DNA of 64,000 bases. Source: Minicystis rosea. GTDB taxonomy: Bacteria; Myxococcota_A; Polyangia; Polyangiales; Polyangiaceae. The stretch spans positions 8,355,703-8,419,702 of the forward strand of contig CP016211.1 of the NCBI GenBank assembly GCA_001931535.1, in the 5' to 3' direction. Below are positions 16,999 to 24,638 of this stretch, one piece after another (within the stretch, counting starts at the first letter, position 1; the number at the start of each line of letters is the position of its first letter). The notes under the pieces were generated by a model that saw nothing but the letters and a program-made list of their open reading frames with translations, was not told the origin of the DNA and made no database searches. The position numbers and the translations under genes were made by a program.

Positions 16999-17269
16999 GA
17001 GACCATGGCATCACGGGCGCATAGTGCGCGCAAACGGGCTCCGGAAGTCAAGGACACGTTGCGCTCCCTCGCAGGTATCAGAACCTCCCCATCAAGTTGT
17101 CGAATGGGTTCGTGACTTCATCGAATCGAGACAGCGCAACACAAAGGCATGCTGCCCGCGTCGGCGGATCCCGCGCACGATGGGGCGGAGGTCATGCGTG
17201 GATTACCCTCGCTGCTCCCCTGACGCGCCCGCGCACATCCCCTCCCGGATTCTGTTATGAATCGAGCGC

Positions 17270-17788
17270 ATGCTCGAGCGCCTGCGCCAGTTCCTGTCCG
17301 ACGAGTGCACGTATCTGCGCGCGCACTACGGTGCGGACTCCGAGACGTACGAGGTGGAGCGCCGGCGCTTCCTCGCGTACTTCGAGCGCGACCTGATCCC
17401 GACGCGCCGCCCCGGCAAGCCCGACGCCGCGTGGTTCGCCAGCCAGCGCACGCACCTCGATCGCGTGGCCGAGCGGACGCTGTTCTTCCACGGCACCTTC
17501 GTGCACGACAGCCGCACCGTGCACGCGTTCTGCCTCAGCCAGCCCCAACGGGAGCTGCGCGGCCTCTACTGGGAGCTGCTCCACGCGTTCGAGAGCGAAG
17601 GCCCGCTGAAGCTGGTCTCGTCGTACCTGTGGGACTACCCGTCGAACCGTGACCACACCCACGACGAGGCCTCGCAGTGGGAGTGGACCCGCGGGATCCA
17701 GTTCCCGAGCTTTCCTGCGCTGTCGGCGGTGACCAAGCTCGTCGCGCCCGAAAACCCCACGCAGCGCCACTACTACGATCGGCGCTAA
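17270..17788 (+). CDS. Hypothetical protein
   Basis: 172 residues, soluble, aromatic-rich (ECTYLRAHYGADSETYEVER, FLAYFERDLIPTRRPG, QRELRGLYWELLHAFES, SYLWDYPSNRDHTHDE). Third-position GC is high, as expected for a real gene. No family recognised. Its TAA stop (17786-17788) forms the first three bases of the palindromic repeat that was later hit by the IS element, so the repeat lies directly at the gene's 3' end. Confidence 0.7.
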   Translation: MLERLRQFLSDECTYLRAHYGADSETYEVERRRFLAYFERDLIPTRRPGKPDAAWFASQRTHLDRVAERTLFFHGTFVHDSRTVHAFCLSQPQRELRGLYWELLHAFESEGPLKLVSSYLWDYPSNRDHTHDEASQWEWTRGIQFPSFPALSAVTKLVAPENPTQRHYYDRR

Positions 17789-17836
17789 ATCAGCGTCAAG
17801 ATTCTCGAACAACAGTCTCTTCGTGGACGTGGACGT

Positions 17837-19409
17837 CTGATCATTGATCGTAGGTTCTCTCCTGATTACGCCTGGTTGCGTCCTCGGCGAGGCGTGAGGG
17901 CCGCAGGCTGATCCGCTCTACGTGCGGCGGAGAGTGCAGCGGACCAGCCCGCGGCGAAGATGTTCAACTGCTCGAGTCCGCGGGCGAGCGTCTGCCAGCC
18001 GGGTTCGCCGTTGTGCTTGATGTGGCCGCCCAGCGCGGCGATGGCGAAGAGCGCGTCGCGTACGCTCGGCCGCGGGGGTAGCTTGGATTTCGCGCACGCG
18101 GTGAGCGCTTCGATCTGCACATCGGAGAGGACTGCTTGCGCGGGAGCTTCAGGGGCAGTGCGAGCAAGGTGTCGCAGCACGAGCATTTGCCACGCGATGG
18201 GAACGAAGATGGCGAGGGCATTGGTGAGGGCGGCGAACGATTCGAGCTGTCGCTCCTCGATGCGGCAGCCCGTTTTCAGGGCCCTGAAGAACTCCTCGAT
18301 CAGCCATCGCGTGCGATAGTGCTCGATGATGGCGGTCACGTCGGCGGCGGTGCGGATCGGCTCGGTCGTGACGAGGACCCAGGCCACGGGCTCTTCACCG
18401 TCCGGCGGTTCGATCTCGCGCACGTGGATGAAGTGCACGGGAAGCGTCTCGGGTTCGTTCGTCAGGTACTGCGGTCGCTTCAGCTCCATCGCGACGGCGC
18501 TGAATGCGAGGCGCGCCGTTCGCGCACGGCGCGGTGGATGAGTGCCTCGCTTGCCTGGCATCGGGCTCGCCGCGCGTCGCGAAAGTGGAACCTCGACCTC
18601 GACCAGATCGTCGAGCCCGCAGAGCGTCTCGCTCAACTTCAACGGCTCGTCATCTTCGTCGATGACACAGCGGTCACGCGCGACGCGGATGACGAAGCGG
18701 TGCCCCTGCTCGACGAGCGCTGAGAGCAAACGGTAGCTGTCTGCCTCGCGGTCCATGACGTGGATCAGTGACGTGCCTGGCCCCACGAGCTCGCTGACGC
18801 TCTCGACGGTCTTCGCCCAGCGCGCGGACTCGCTGTCCAACTGCTTCGCGCACTCGCTGCCTGACCGCTTCGCCTTTCGAGAACGAATCGGACCCGTTCG
18901 CGCCCAGCACATCAAATCCAGCAGGCCCAACGGACACCTCGATCCGTCGGCGCTCACGGCGAGCGCGCAGTGGGCAAGGAACCCCTGATCGTTACCGCGC
19001 AGCCGACCGAGCCCAGAGCGCTGGGCGTCGCCTCGGAAGCTCATTTCTGTGGTGTCTTGAAGGACGAGAACGGTGCCTGCCTGTCTCGCGCGCTCCGCTG
19101 TCGCTTCACGATGCCCTTGCATGACCCCACGGTAGGTCACGCGCCGATTGCTGAGCAGCCGGTACGTCGACTCAAGCTCCGCGGCCGACCGAGCCATCTG
19201 CGGGATGCCCTTCGATGGTGCCGCGGCCCACCCGTCGCCAAGTGACATCACACGCCTGTGCAGCCGTGGGTCCGGCACCCGCGACCGCTCGAACTCCCTC
19301 GCCACCGACGGAACCATGTCCGCGAACTCGTCCAAATCCATGAACTTCTCGACGCACAACCGTCGGGAAGCGGATCGAAGCGCGTCGCGGAGATGTGACG
19401 AATCTTCAG
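17837..19409 (-). mobile_element. IS4-family (IS50-like) insertion sequence
   Basis: 1573 bp. The ends are imperfect inverted repeats: CTGATCATTGATC at 17837 and CTGAAGATTCGTC reading inward from 19409 (9 of 13 match); both begin CTGA, as do the ends of IS50/Tn5. The 10 bp on each side are identical (acgtggacgt, 17827-17836 and 19410-19419), as expected for an IS4 target duplication. The target is a hexanucleotide GTGGAC repeat, so the exact length of the duplication cannot be fixed. It carries one intact transposase gene and no passenger. Confidence 0.8.
17866..19341 (-). CDS. IS4-family DDE transposase, Tn5-like
   Basis: 491 residues from the ATG at 19341. The N-terminal DNA-binding region contains RSAAELESTYRLLSNRRVTY, typical of Tn5/IS50 transposases. 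The catalytic triad is visible: Asp in VLVLQDTTEMSF, Asp in LIHVMDREADSYRLL, and Glu in the signature YRTRWLIEEFFRALK, which fits Y-(2)-R-(3)-E-(6)-K exactly. The C-terminal helical region resembles the IS4 dimerisation domain. The reading frame is intact, so the element may still be active. A TTG six codons upstream is an alternative start. Confidence 0.93.
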   Translation of the reverse strand: MDLDEFADMVPSVAREFERSRVPDPRLHRRVMSLGDGWAAAPSKGIPQMARSAAELESTYRLLSNRRVTYRGVMQGHREATAERARQAGTVLVLQDTTEMSFRGDAQRSGLGRLRGNDQGFLAHCALAVSADGSRCPLGLLDLMCWARTGPIRSRKAKRSGSECAKQLDSESARWAKTVESVSELVGPGTSLIHVMDREADSYRLLSALVEQGHRFVIRVARDRCVIDEDDEPLKLSETLCGLDDLVEVEVPLSRRAASPMPGKRGTHPPRRARTARLAFSAVAMELKRPQYLTNEPETLPVHFIHVREIEPPDGEEPVAWVLVTTEPIRTAADVTAIIEHYRTRWLIEEFFRALKTGCRIEERQLESFAALTNALAIFVPIAWQMLVLRHLARTAPEAPAQAVLSDVQIEALTACAKSKLPPRPSVRDALFAIAALGGHIKHNGEPGWQTLARGLEQLNIFAAGWSAALSAARRADQPAALTPRRGRNQA

Positions 19410-19564
19410 ACGTGGACGTGGACGTTTACGTGGACGCTGACGCTGACGCTGACGACGGGCCGTCGACGTCAGCGTCAGCGTTCACGACCACGACCACGTC
19501 CACGAAGGGTCTTCGTCGTTCGAGAATCACGCTCGCTACGCTCGCTGATTTAGACGTACCGTCT

Positions 19565-19815
19565 TCCCAAGTGTCGACAGCCCCGACGATTCGCGGGAAT
19601 GACCGCGGCAATGCTGGACGAAGCGATCGATCATCACCAACACGCACGCCGCGCCCGAGGAGACGGTTTCCACGGCGCGAATGGCAAATTCGTCGTCAGC
19701 ACCAGTGAATTGCTCTCGTGCCCTCGACAGATGATGTCGTAGCGAAGATCGGTGGTTTGGTAGGCGCTCGGGAGATAGCCAATCTCGCCTGGCACCCAAA
19801 GCGAATCGAGACCTG
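19565..19815 (-). pseudogene. Decayed istB (IS21-family helper ATPase) fragment
   Basis: Two overlapping minus-strand frames together resemble part of IstB. The first (~19810-19670) reads GEIGYLPSAYQTTDLRYDII and then SLVLTTNLPFAPW, close to the IstB Walker B/sensor region (DELGYLP...LLF.II, S.VLTTNxPFxxW). The second (~19680-19600) reads AACVLVMIDRFVQHC, close to the IstB ALIDRLxxHC block. A frameshift separates them and the Walker A part is missing. It is a remnant of an IS21-type element, just beside the palindromic repeat. The rest of the gap up to 20009 shows nothing recognisable. Confidence 0.55.
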
Positions 19816-20009
19816 CACAGCCGAGGCTGTGGGATAACGATGATATCGGCCCACACGACGGGGGCCGAGGCATCATCATGGCGTCATCCGTCCAGGAGCC
19901 CAGGCCTCAGAACGTTAGTTACGATGATGCACCCGTTCGACGATTGAGGAGATTCGGGCTGCGCGCTGACGGAGCGTGAACGCCCGCCGATCGACGAGCG
20001 CGCGAGCGG

Positions 20010-21476
20010 TCAACGAGGGTTCAGCCCCAGGCCGCCGCCGATGAGCTGGGGGTTCCGGTGGAGGCCGGGGATCTTCACGCTCACCCAGACCGTGAAGGGC
20101 GCGGGGTCGAAGAAGTGCAGCACTGCGATGCGCAGCGTGTGCTCTTCCCCCGGCGCGAGCTTCACGTCGTGTCGGGCCGGCGTGCCCGGGGTGGTGAACC
20201 ATTGCACGCCCGGCCGAGGCGACACGAAGCGCTGCGTGCGGCCCTGATCCAAGGTGGCGTGGAGCTCCAACAGATCGGTCGGCTGATCGTAGGAGAACGA
20301 GAGTGGCTTCCCGGTGGTGTTCTTCAGGGTCACGTCGAGCCACACCGGCGCTGGGTGGCCCGCGCCGGAGCTGCCGGGCGTGGTGAAGTGGGCCTCGATC
20401 CGCTCGTCGCCGAACCACTCGGCTCGTAGGTAGCGCGCCCGCAGGCGCACCTCGGCCGGGTAGGTCTCACGCTGCGCCACGCTCGCGAGCAGCGCCTCCG
20501 CCTCGGGGGTGCGGTAGCCGGCCGCGATCTCGAGGATGGAGTCGAGATCCGGCGCCGTGGGCGACTGCGCGGCGGCGACCAGCGAGGAGAGGAGCGGCGC
20601 GACGAGCGTGGGATCGCTGAGGCGCTCGGTGAAGCGCAGATCCTCGAGGAAGGCCGTCCGCTGCGGGCTGGCAGCCCCGGTGAGCGCCTTCGCCGCCCGG
20701 TCCGCGAGCACCGCGGGGGCGACCTTCCGCAGCGATCGGAAGACCTCCGAGCGGCTCGCCGCGGGGAGAGGGCCGTCGAGGAGCTTCTCGAGCACCGGCA
20801 GAGCGTCGGCGCGCGGCAGCTCCGCGAGCCGGCCCACCGCGGCCTGCCGGACGCGCTGCAGCTCGTATTCGTCGAGGTCGGTGACGTCGAACAGCGCGGC
20901 CTTCACGCGCCGCACGTCGCCCTGCCGCACGGCCATCTCGTCGTGGCCGGCGTGCTTCTTCTCCCCCAGGATGACGTGCCCGGGGCCGGCGTTGGAGACA
21001 GCCTCGACACCGCCGTAGAGCCGGTAGCGCACGCTGGCAGTCTCGCCGGAGGCCGGATACCAGCCGATCGCCTCGATGAACTGTCCGCTCGGCAGCGAGG
21101 GTCTCGACATGTAGCTGTTGCCGCAATCGCTGTAGACGTGGCGTTGAACGCGCTCCCATTGCTTGGAGTCGCGATCGAGGGCCTCGAGCTTGAGGTAGGG
21201 GTCGCCGTCCTGTTGGGGCAAATCGATGGATCGGCCGGTGCGGTTGACGAGGTACAGCGTGATGCGCTCGCCCCGCGCGCCGGCGTAATCGGCGTACAGC
21301 GTGAGCTTCCCCTCGGGCGCCACGACGCCGACCGGGAGCGCCGCGACGGGGCGAGCTGCGCCGGTGATCCGCGCGGCGGGCGGCGCCGGAGAGGCGGCGC
21401 ACGCCGCGCCCATCGGGCAGGCAGCCGAAAGCAGCAGGGCGCAGATCGAGAACAAGACGCGGCTGCGGCGGGGCAT
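20010..21476 (-). CDS. Secreted HEAT-repeat-like lipoprotein
   Basis: 488 residues from the ATG at 21476; MPRRSRVLFSICALLLSAAC is a signal peptide with lipobox SAAC. The first ~170 mature residues are beta-rich (GKLTLYADYAGARGERITLY, RTGRSIDLPQQDGDPYLKLE). The middle is a series of ~35-residue helical pairs (VRQAAVGRLAELPRADALPV, RSEVFRSLRKVAPAVLADRA) like HEAT repeats. The end returns to a beta domain (VWLDVTLKNTTGKPLSFSYD). The two beta parts resemble Ig-like domains. Probably an envelope protein-interaction scaffold; exact role unknown. Confidence 0.7.
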   Translation of the reverse strand: MPRRSRVLFSICALLLSAACPMGAACAASPAPPAARITGAARPVAALPVGVVAPEGKLTLYADYAGARGERITLYLVNRTGRSIDLPQQDGDPYLKLEALDRDSKQWERVQRHVYSDCGNSYMSRPSLPSGQFIEAIGWYPASGETASVRYRLYGGVEAVSNAGPGHVILGEKKHAGHDEMAVRQGDVRRVKAALFDVTDLDEYELQRVRQAAVGRLAELPRADALPVLEKLLDGPLPAASRSEVFRSLRKVAPAVLADRAAKALTGAASPQRTAFLEDLRFTERLSDPTLVAPLLSSLVAAAQSPTAPDLDSILEIAAGYRTPEAEALLASVAQRETYPAEVRLRARYLRAEWFGDERIEAHFTTPGSSGAGHPAPVWLDVTLKNTTGKPLSFSYDQPTDLLELHATLDQGRTQRFVSPRPGVQWFTTPGTPARHDVKLAPGEEHTLRIAVLHFFDPAPFTVWVSVKIPGLHRNPQLIGGGLGLNPR

Positions 21477-21795
21477 GCGCTCATCTTCCCGCCTCTTCGC
21501 CGTCCTGTCACCCTCGGCTCCAGGGTTGGAGCACCGACCTGCCGAGAGGGCGTGGCACCGATCGCGTGGCGCTTGCGGCGGCGTTCCGTCGACATGGTGA
21601 AAGGGAGCGACGTAAGAGGCTCGAATCAACGCCGCTCGAATCGCATCAACCGTCTTCGTCTGCATTGCCTTCTCACTCACGCGCGCGCGAGGAGATTGGC
21701 AATCCAGCGCTACGTCACGACAGGGCCGCACGTGTACCGCCGCAAGAAGCGTCACGACGAAAGGGAGGATTCGTCCGGGCACCGACGGGCGCGGT
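21477..21795. other. Intergenic region without recognised content
   Basis: 319 bp between two minus-strand lipoprotein genes. The frame of the downstream gene is open here, but composition and the lack of a signal peptide argue against an extension. No promoter, hairpin or repeat stood out. Confidence 0.4.
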
Positions 21796-22494
21796 TCACG
21801 GCGCGTTGATCGCGAAGACGCCGTATCCGCCGCCGTCGCCGCTGTTGGCCCAAACGAGGCCGTCTCCGAGCATGATGCCCCGATAGCTCGCGGAGACGTC
21901 CCGCGGATCGACCTTGAGGATCGCCGCGATCGTCGCGGCGGAGAACGCGCGATCGAACGCCTTCACGAGCGCGGCGCGGTCTTTGAGGATGAGCGGCGGG
22001 CCTTTGCCGATGTTCACGCGGAGCGGGAAGTGGACGAGATCCGCGACGCCGTTCTTGTCGCCCGCCTCGAGCCGCTTCCCGAGCTTGGTCATGAAGTCGA
22101 CCGACGCTTGGTAACTGTAGCCGTTGACCTTGAAGTGCGACTCCCCGAGCGGGCAGCCCTTCGCGTCGAGTGGCGTCACCACGTCGTCGTCCTTCACCTC
22201 GAAGCGAACCGCCGGCGGTTGGGCGCGGCAGGTCTGGCGATCCACCGAGGCCGTCGCGGTCGGCAACGGCGACGCTGGCGCAGACGCCGACACCGACGGC
22301 GGAGCGGACGCCGACGGCGGAGCGGACGCCGACGCCGAGGCCGGAGCCGCGGTCATCGCCACCGCGGAAGTGGAGGCCGCGCTCGTGTCGTTCGTGCTCG
22401 GAGGCGGCACCGGCGGCGTGCAGTTGACGGCGGCAATCGCGGCGAGCGCCGCGGCCCACACGGACAGCCGCCGGGTTGGGTGAGCGTCGATCAT
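21796..22494 (-). CDS. Lipoprotein with NTF2-like-type C-terminal domain
   Basis: 232 residues from the ATG at 22494. The signal peptide RRLSVWAAALAAIAAVNC ends in a lipobox-like AVNC. Residues ~27-85 are a Ser/Ala/Pro/Thr linker encoded by a short tandem repeat (GCGGACGCCGACGG-type units around 22290-22330). The C-terminal ~140 residues include YQASVDFMTKLGKRLEAGDK, DLVHFPLRVNIGKGPPLILK and LVKAFDRAF, an order seen in small NTF2-like (SnoaL/DUF4440-type) domains. No catalytic residues can be proposed. A separate gene from the one ending at 20010. Confidence 0.7.
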   Translation of the reverse strand: MIDAHPTRRLSVWAAALAAIAAVNCTPPVPPPSTNDTSAASTSAVAMTAAPASASASAPPSASAPPSVSASAPASPLPTATASVDRQTCRAQPPAVRFEVKDDDVVTPLDAKGCPLGESHFKVNGYSYQASVDFMTKLGKRLEAGDKNGVADLVHFPLRVNIGKGPPLILKDRAALVKAFDRAFSAATIAAILKVDPRDVSASYRGIMLGDGLVWANSGDGGGYGVFAINAP

Positions 22495-22632
22495 GGTGCT
22501 TCGATGGCAGTCGGACGCGCCTCCGCTGTCAACTCGTAACTACGCAAGCGAGAGCGCCGAAAGCCGTGCGGCAATCTCCGGCGGCGGCGTGAACGCAGCG
22601 GAGAGACGCACGAGGCTCGCGCGTCGAGAAGC

Positions 22633-23078
22633 TCAGCGCCCCTCGTCGGCCTCGCGTTCCAGCGCGCGAAACCGCGCCTCGAGATCGTCGAGCTCGGGGT
22701 CGTCGTTCGGGAGCTCGTCGGGGGATCGGGTTCCCGTGACGTATCGCGGCCTGCGCCGCGCACCATCGTGGTGACCTTCGTGAGCATCTCTCCGAGTCGT
22801 TTGCCGATCTCGGTGCTCTCCGCCGAGATCGCCTCTCCCACGTCATCGAGCCACGTCGACGCTTCGCGCGGCGGTGTCTCGTCGATGGCTTCGTCTGCGT
22901 CGCGACGACGCCTCGGCGGGCCGACGAGGCGCGCGAGGGTCGCGTCGACGGAGACGATGGATCGGGTGCGATAGACATCGGTCTGCGCGAACAACCAGCT
23001 CGGCGGGAAGACGCGGTGCTCGATACCGAGCCAGGCCCGGAGCCTCTTGATGATCCGAAGCTCGAAGTCCGTGCGCAC
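22633..23078 (-). pseudogene. Frameshifted gene for a small helical protein
   Basis: Coding-like sequence on the minus strand. From the GTG at 23078 the frame reads FELRIIKRLRAWLGIEHRVF, FAQTDVYRTRSIVSVDATLA and GEAISAESTEIGKRLGEMLT. At a five-G run (22718-22722, CCCCC in the gene) it shifts; with one more C the product would continue DELPNDDPELDDLEARFRAL and end at TGA 22635-22633. The frame is also open upstream without a start codon (reads KHEPRWPHRVARLDPEVV just before the GTG), so the 5' end is unclear. Either a pseudogene or an indel error. Function unknown. Confidence 0.5.
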
Positions 23079-23250
23079 GACCTCGGGATCGAGCCGCGCA
23101 ACACGGTGCGGCCAGCGAGGTTCATGCTTGGGAGCATAAGGGTATCGAGCTCCCGCTGTCCCCTTCGAGGCCGGTCCTCGCCGTACACCTGATCTGGTGA
23201 TCGTGGGAGAGCGGTATTGATGATCGCCTGACCCCGCGGGAATTCGGCGA

Positions 23251-23266
23251 GCTTCACCGGTGAAGC
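23251..23266. terminator. Perfect 16-bp palindrome downstream of lipoprotein gene
   Basis: GCTTCACCGGTGAAGC is a perfect palindrome 30 bp after the stop of the minus-strand lipoprotein gene at 23296. As RNA it would need to open its centre to form a loop, so it could equally be a protein-binding site. Confidence 0.3.
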
Positions 23267-23295
23267 CCGCGCCGGATGTTCTGCGTCAGCGGCAA

Positions 23296-23913
23296 CTACT
23301 TCGGATTGAAGTGGATGCTGTTGAAGCAGCACCAGCTCCCGGCGAACGAAGGGTTCTCGCCGCTGTTCCCTCCGGTGCAGTTTGCGCAAATCTTGACTTG
23401 GCCATCTGAACAGCAGGCGGTCCTCATCGGAGGGTCGAACGTTTCGTGATTCGGGGCAGCGATAAGCACCGTCCCGACGTTCAGAGAGACCGTCACGGGC
23501 TCGCCATCGTCACCTCCCGTCAAGGGGGCGAACTGAGGCTGCACCATGGTCCCCGGCGGGAGCCCGAGCGTGATCGTCGTTTCATCGTCCAGCGGAATGG
23601 CCTCTTTCACGGCCAGGCCACCTCTGCTGAAGAGGAAGTCCGGCCTCGCGAGGTAGGTGAGCTCGACGCGATCATGAGATACCGCGGTCAGGATCTCCGT
23701 GGGATTGGTCGCGCCAAAGCCGAAGCTGCAGACGTTCGTCCCCTTGTCTCCGCACGCGCCGTCCTGGTCGAGGTAACGGGTCCTGGCGCCGACTCGGGGG
23801 TTGGTCACGGCGCTCTCCGCCGTGCCGATCGTGTCGGCGACCTCCGCGGAGCTGCATGCGTGCATGGGCAGTGCAGTCAGGATCGAGATGGCGAGCGCGA
23901 GCTTCTTGGTCAT
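23296..23913 (-). CDS. Secreted lipoprotein with Cys pairs
   Basis: 205 residues; AGGAG lies 6 bp before the ATG at 23913. MTKKLALAISILTALPMHAC gives a signal peptide with a lipobox-like MHAC. The mature protein is beta-rich (RVELTYLARPDFLFSRGGLA, TTITLGLPPGTMVQPQFAPL) and ends with paired cysteines (TACCSDGQVKICANCTGG, SWCCFNS), which indicates disulphides. No family recognised. It diverges from the IgGFc-binding-type gene across a ~725-bp gap. Confidence 0.7.
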   Translation of the reverse strand: MTKKLALAISILTALPMHACSSAEVADTIGTAESAVTNPRVGARTRYLDQDGACGDKGTNVCSFGFGATNPTEILTAVSHDRVELTYLARPDFLFSRGGLAVKEAIPLDDETTITLGLPPGTMVQPQFAPLTGGDDGEPVTVSLNVGTVLIAAPNHETFDPPMRTACCSDGQVKICANCTGGNSGENPSFAGSWCCFNSIHFNPK

Positions 23914-24638
23914 CGGTGTCTCCTGTCGGTCGAGGGAGATGGATGCCGGCGCACCGCCCGATGGCGAGGTCGAGCGGCGCGCCGTCGAGTCTGTGGAACG
24001 TGGGGCTTACGCCGCGGCGGGCAGGCGTTTGGACACACGAAATGGGCGCCGGCGCATTTTCTCTTCTGGAGCCCCGCGAGGTTCACCGCCGGCCGACGGG
24101 CGTCGAGGTGCGGGCCCGACACGGCGATGCCGTCTCGCGGATCGAAATGACGAATGGAGCGGCGCGATTCGTGTTCTTCCCCCTTGGGAGTCTTGGACCA
24201 ACAATGGTGGAACCGTGCACGCCAGAAGAAGCGACACGACTGCCATCGTCGGCGCGTTCGGGACAAGGAGACGCGTTATTGGTTGAGCACCATTGCCGCG
24301 AGCACGGAGCGGCTGACAACCAGGGCGGTGGTTCACCGTTCGATCAAGGTACAGCCATCGCTTCGTTCGCCGGGGCGCGCGCAGATATCGACTCTCCCAA
24401 GTCATGCGCAACACCGGTTGATTCAGGTGGGAGCTCGCAACGGTGGTGCCGAGCGCGTCGCGAAGCTGCGCGTTCGGATGACGAGCGTGGTCCTGGACAT
24501 GCTCGAGCGGCTCCGCCTCGGCCCTCACCGGGCGCCCGTGGCACGTCCCCTGCTCTGTCACGGGCGATGCGTTCGTGGAGCATCCCTCGCCGTCAAGATC
24601 CGCACGTCGTCCCGACATCGCACGCTCATCGCTCGTGG
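23914..24638. other. Large gap without recognised gene
   Basis: About 725 bp between divergent lipoprotein genes. Several frames are open, including one continuous with the downstream gene, but none has a signal, motif or consistent codon pattern. Part of the region (24150-24320) has lower GC than its surroundings, which fits intergenic or decayed DNA. No repeat or RNA gene was seen. Confidence 0.4.

Larger units (their letters stand above)
17786..19552. repeat. Long palindromic repeat interrupted by an IS element
   Basis: The left end (17786-17836) reads TAAATCAGCG, then GATTCTCGAAC, then CTTCGTGGACGTGG. The reverse complement of the right end, starting at 19552, has the same three blocks in the same order. 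Removing the IS (17837-19409) and one target copy leaves a ~184-bp element whose centre (19420-19490) is a second stem of GCTGAC hexamers around GGGCC. Such an element would fold into one long hairpin; it may be a REP/MITE-like repeat or a bidirectional terminator. No second full copy was seen in the window. Confidence 0.65.

Noticed and set aside
15172..17115. 647-codon plus-strand open frame opposite the polytopic membrane protein
   Set aside because: The opposite strand has well-formed TM segments; this frame is charged, repetitive and without recognisable domains.
19410..19500. Short repeats that might be read as a CRISPR array
   Set aside because: The units are contiguous hexamers in an inverted arrangement without spacers; no cas gene is in the window.
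23251..23266. Palindrome here related to the AraC operator at 40701-40718
   Set aside because: They share only CCGGTGAAG; symmetry, arm length and position relative to genes differ.
23856..24638. N-terminal extension of the IgGFc-binding-type protein
   Set aside because: A start here would bury the lipoprotein signal peptide in the middle of the chain and overlap the divergent lipoprotein gene.
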